Below are positions 6,014 to 7,792 of a stretch of DNA of 7,792 nt, in pieces (position 1 is the first letter of the stretch; the number at the start of each line of letters is the position of its first letter). Where the stretch lies: contig CAKRHL010000094.1 of the NCBI GenBank assembly GCA_934338765.1, positions 1-7,792 on the forward strand, written 5' to 3'. Made by a program: the position numbers and the translations under genes. The notes beneath the pieces were generated by a model that was not told where the DNA came from, searched no databases, and saw nothing but the letters and a program-made list of their open reading frames with translations. Origin of the DNA: an uncultured Lachnospiraceae bacterium (GTDB lineage Bacteria > Bacillota > Clostridia > Lachnospirales > Lachnospiraceae).

Positions 6014-7792
6014 ATGAAATTATTGAAAAATTTGAAAAAGAAACTACAAAACAGATCCCAAGGAAGTCTTGCGAAAAAGACGTCTTATGCCATTGGTGCT
6101 GTGGTCATTGTATGTATGCTTGTCATGGTGGTGGTAAGTGCGTCTATGAGTGGCGTGTTTTTGACCAACAGTATTCAGGGAGAATTTGATGAGATTGCCA
6201 GCAAAAACGGTCTGACGGTTCAGTCGATCATTGATACTGCTTCCAATGCGGCATCAAGTATGCAGACTTTTATTGAGACGGAGTATGAGGATTATGCCAA
6301 GAACGGATATTCCGGAGAAACCGAGAAAAGTGCGTTGTATAATGTAAAGCTGCAGCGTATGAATAAGGACATTGAGAATTATGTTCTCAACAGTGCATGG
6401 TCTACGGTGGCAGACAGTGATGATATTTCCGGTATTGGTGTGTTTTTTGAACAGGGTGCTTTTGACCCGGCGGTAAAGGATTATTCTTTATATGTCAGCG
6501 AGGATGATGCTAAGGCAAAGACATGTCAGAGTTATGGCGCATATGCTGATTACAGCAGTAATGATTATTATAAAAAGACGGCAGAGAGCAAGAAAGCATA
6601 TTTTACCAATCCGTATACCGAAAATGGTGTAAAGATGATCACGGCAAGCTATCCGATCGTATATAACGATGAGGTACAGGGCGTGATCACTGTTGACATC
6701 AATATCAAGAACTTTTCACAGCTTGAGTGTGATACGGACAAGTATCCGACTATGTATGTGGATATTTTTACGGACGACAGTACCTTCGTTTATGACAGTG
6801 AGGATGAAGATGCTTATTACGGTAAAAAGCTTACCGATGTTTTGGACGCGAAGCAGTATGCAAAGATTCAAAAAGGAATTGACACCGGAAAGAGCTTTGC
6901 TGTGAACACCAGAAGAGACAATGGTTCCCAAGTATCCAGATTCTATACTCCGATCACTGCCGGGGAACAGACCTGGTGGGCTGTCAGTGTACTGAATAAG
7001 AGTGATCTCAATAAAAATACTGTGAAGCTTGTGGTGATCATGGTAATTATTTCAATACTTTCCATTGTTTTGATCGTGAAAATGGCAAGCAGTCAGCTTT
7101 TTAAACATATTAAGCCGATTGAAAAGGTCGTGGCAGCTTCCCAGCAGCTTCGTACCGGTGATTTTAATATTGAGATCCGGGCAGAGTCGGAGGATGAGAT
7201 TGGAAAGCTTTCTGAAGCGTTTTCCGACGCGGCAGGAACCTTGAGGGGCATTATCCATGACTTGAAAGGTGTATTGCAGCAGATGGCGGACAATGACTTT
7301 GCAATCGCACCGGCCGTAGAATATCCGGGGGATTTTGAGAGCATCAAGCAGTCTCTGTTTGCAGTGGTCAGCGATCTTTCCAATACGTTGTCAGAGATCA
7401 ATATTGTATCGGAACAGGTGGCAGCCAATGCGGAGAATATCTCCGAGGGGGCACAGTCTTTGACAGAGGGAGCAACGGATCAGGCAAGCTCCGTGGAGGA
7501 GCTTCAGGCGACGATCTCCAATGTATCCGAGGAAGTTGGTCAGAATGCGGAGCATGCCAAGGCAGCCAATGAGATGGCACAGAATGTCGGGGATGAGATT
7601 ACCAATACCAACATCAGCATGCAGCAGGTAGTGGAAGCGATGGAGGTGATCAATAACACTTCTATGCAGATCAACTCCATTATCAGCAGTATTGATGATA
7701 TCGCAAGTCAGACAAATCTTCTGGCATTGAATGCCTCTATTGAGGCAGCCCGTGCGGGGGAAGCCGGCAAGGGCTTCGCTGTAGTTGCAACC
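6014..7792 (+). CDS. Methyl-accepting chemotaxis protein, N-terminal part (3' end outside window)
   Basis: Second transmembrane chemoreceptor; 593 residues are visible and the frame is still open at the window end. ATG 6014 has AGGAGG (6002-6007) six bases upstream. In order: a basic N-terminus (KNLKKK); TM1 (about 25-45); an extracellular sensor of about 290 residues (46-336), of the size and pattern of a double Cache domain, with [19 protein letters not shown] and a closing [21 protein letters not shown]2 (about 337-357); HAMP 1 (about 367-416, with GDFNIEI and DEIGKL); and a second HAMP-like unit (about 417-465, with MADNDFAI and YPGDFESIK). The signalling coiled coil reaches the tip motif [20 protein letters not shown] at the edge. 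dCache domains bind amino acids, organic acids or sugars, so the ligand is open. A promoter of its own separates it from the endoglucanase gene. Confidence 0.95.
   Translation, partial: MKLLKNLKKKLQNRSQGSLAKKTSYAIGAVVIVCMLVMVVVSASMSGVFLTNSIQGEFDEIASKNGLTVQSIIDTASNAASSMQTFIETEYEDYAKNGYSGETEKSALYNVKLQRMNKDIENYVLNSAWSTVADSDDISGIGVFFEQGAFDPAVKDYSLYVSEDDAKAKTCQSYGAYADYSSNDYYKKTAESKKAYFTNPYTENGVKMITASYPIVYNDEVQGVITVDINIKNFSQLECDTDKYPTMYVDIFTDDSTFVYDSEDEDAYYGKKLTDVLDAKQYAKIQKGIDTGKSFAVNTRRDNGSQVSRFYTPITAGEQTWWAVSVLNKSDLNKNTVKLVVIMVIISILSIVLIVKMASSQLFKHIKPIEKVVAASQQLRTGDFNIEIRAESEDEIGKLSEAFSDAAGTLRGIIHDLKGVLQQMADNDFAIAPAVEYPGDFESIKQSLFAVVSDLSNTLSEINIVSEQVAANAENISEGAQSLTEGATDQASSVEELQATISNVSEEVGQNAEHAKAANEMAQNVGDEITNTNISMQQVVEAMEVINNTSMQINSIISSIDDIASQTNLLALNASIEAARAGEAGKGFAVVAT

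Noticed and set aside
5980..6189. Short forward open frame overlapping the start of the second receptor gene
   Set aside because: It is in a different frame from the receptor, lacks a ribosome binding site, and its body is the out-of-frame reading of the receptor's TM1 region.

Overview
The window looks like a motile, polysaccharide-degrading Gram-positive gut or rumen anaerobe of the Lachnospiraceae type (Roseburia, Butyrivibrio or Coprococcus relatives). This is inferred from the strong AGGAGG ribosome binding sites, the use of GTG starts, a lipoprotein-type sugar-binding protein, and a secreted glycosidase ending in a lysine-rich BspA-like leucine-rich-repeat tail. The genus cannot be fixed from the sequence. 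All genes read on the + strand.

Layout: (1) 1-1278 is the 3' part of a methyl-accepting chemotaxis protein (MCP). Twelve bases after its stop comes (2) 1291-2271, a sugar-binding lipoprotein of the RbsB/MglB type. The two almost certainly form one operon, and no permease or ATPase gene follows. (3) 2272-2511 is an AT-rich gap with a large inverted repeat (probable terminator), then a near-consensus sigma-A promoter and a leader. (4) 2512-5766 encodes a secreted, multi-domain GH5 endoglucanase of 1084 residues: signal peptide, GH5 catalytic domain, two tandem copies of a roughly 205-residue module, a Pro/Thr/Ala linker and a polycationic LRR tail. (5) 5767-6013 holds a hairpin and a probable extended -10 promoter. 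(6) 6014 to the window end is the 5' part of a second MCP with an extracellular sensor region and a probable double HAMP; it is cut inside its signalling hairpin.

Together the genes suggest a sense-and-degrade locus. The enzyme would cut a beta-glucan outside the cell, and the binding protein and one or both receptors could detect the released sugars and steer motility. The individual families are well known. The less ordinary parts are the orphan binding protein tied to a receptor rather than a transporter, the tandem module I cannot assign to a named family, and the acid-free lysine-rich tail. I see no mobile element, CRISPR array, tRNA or rRNA.
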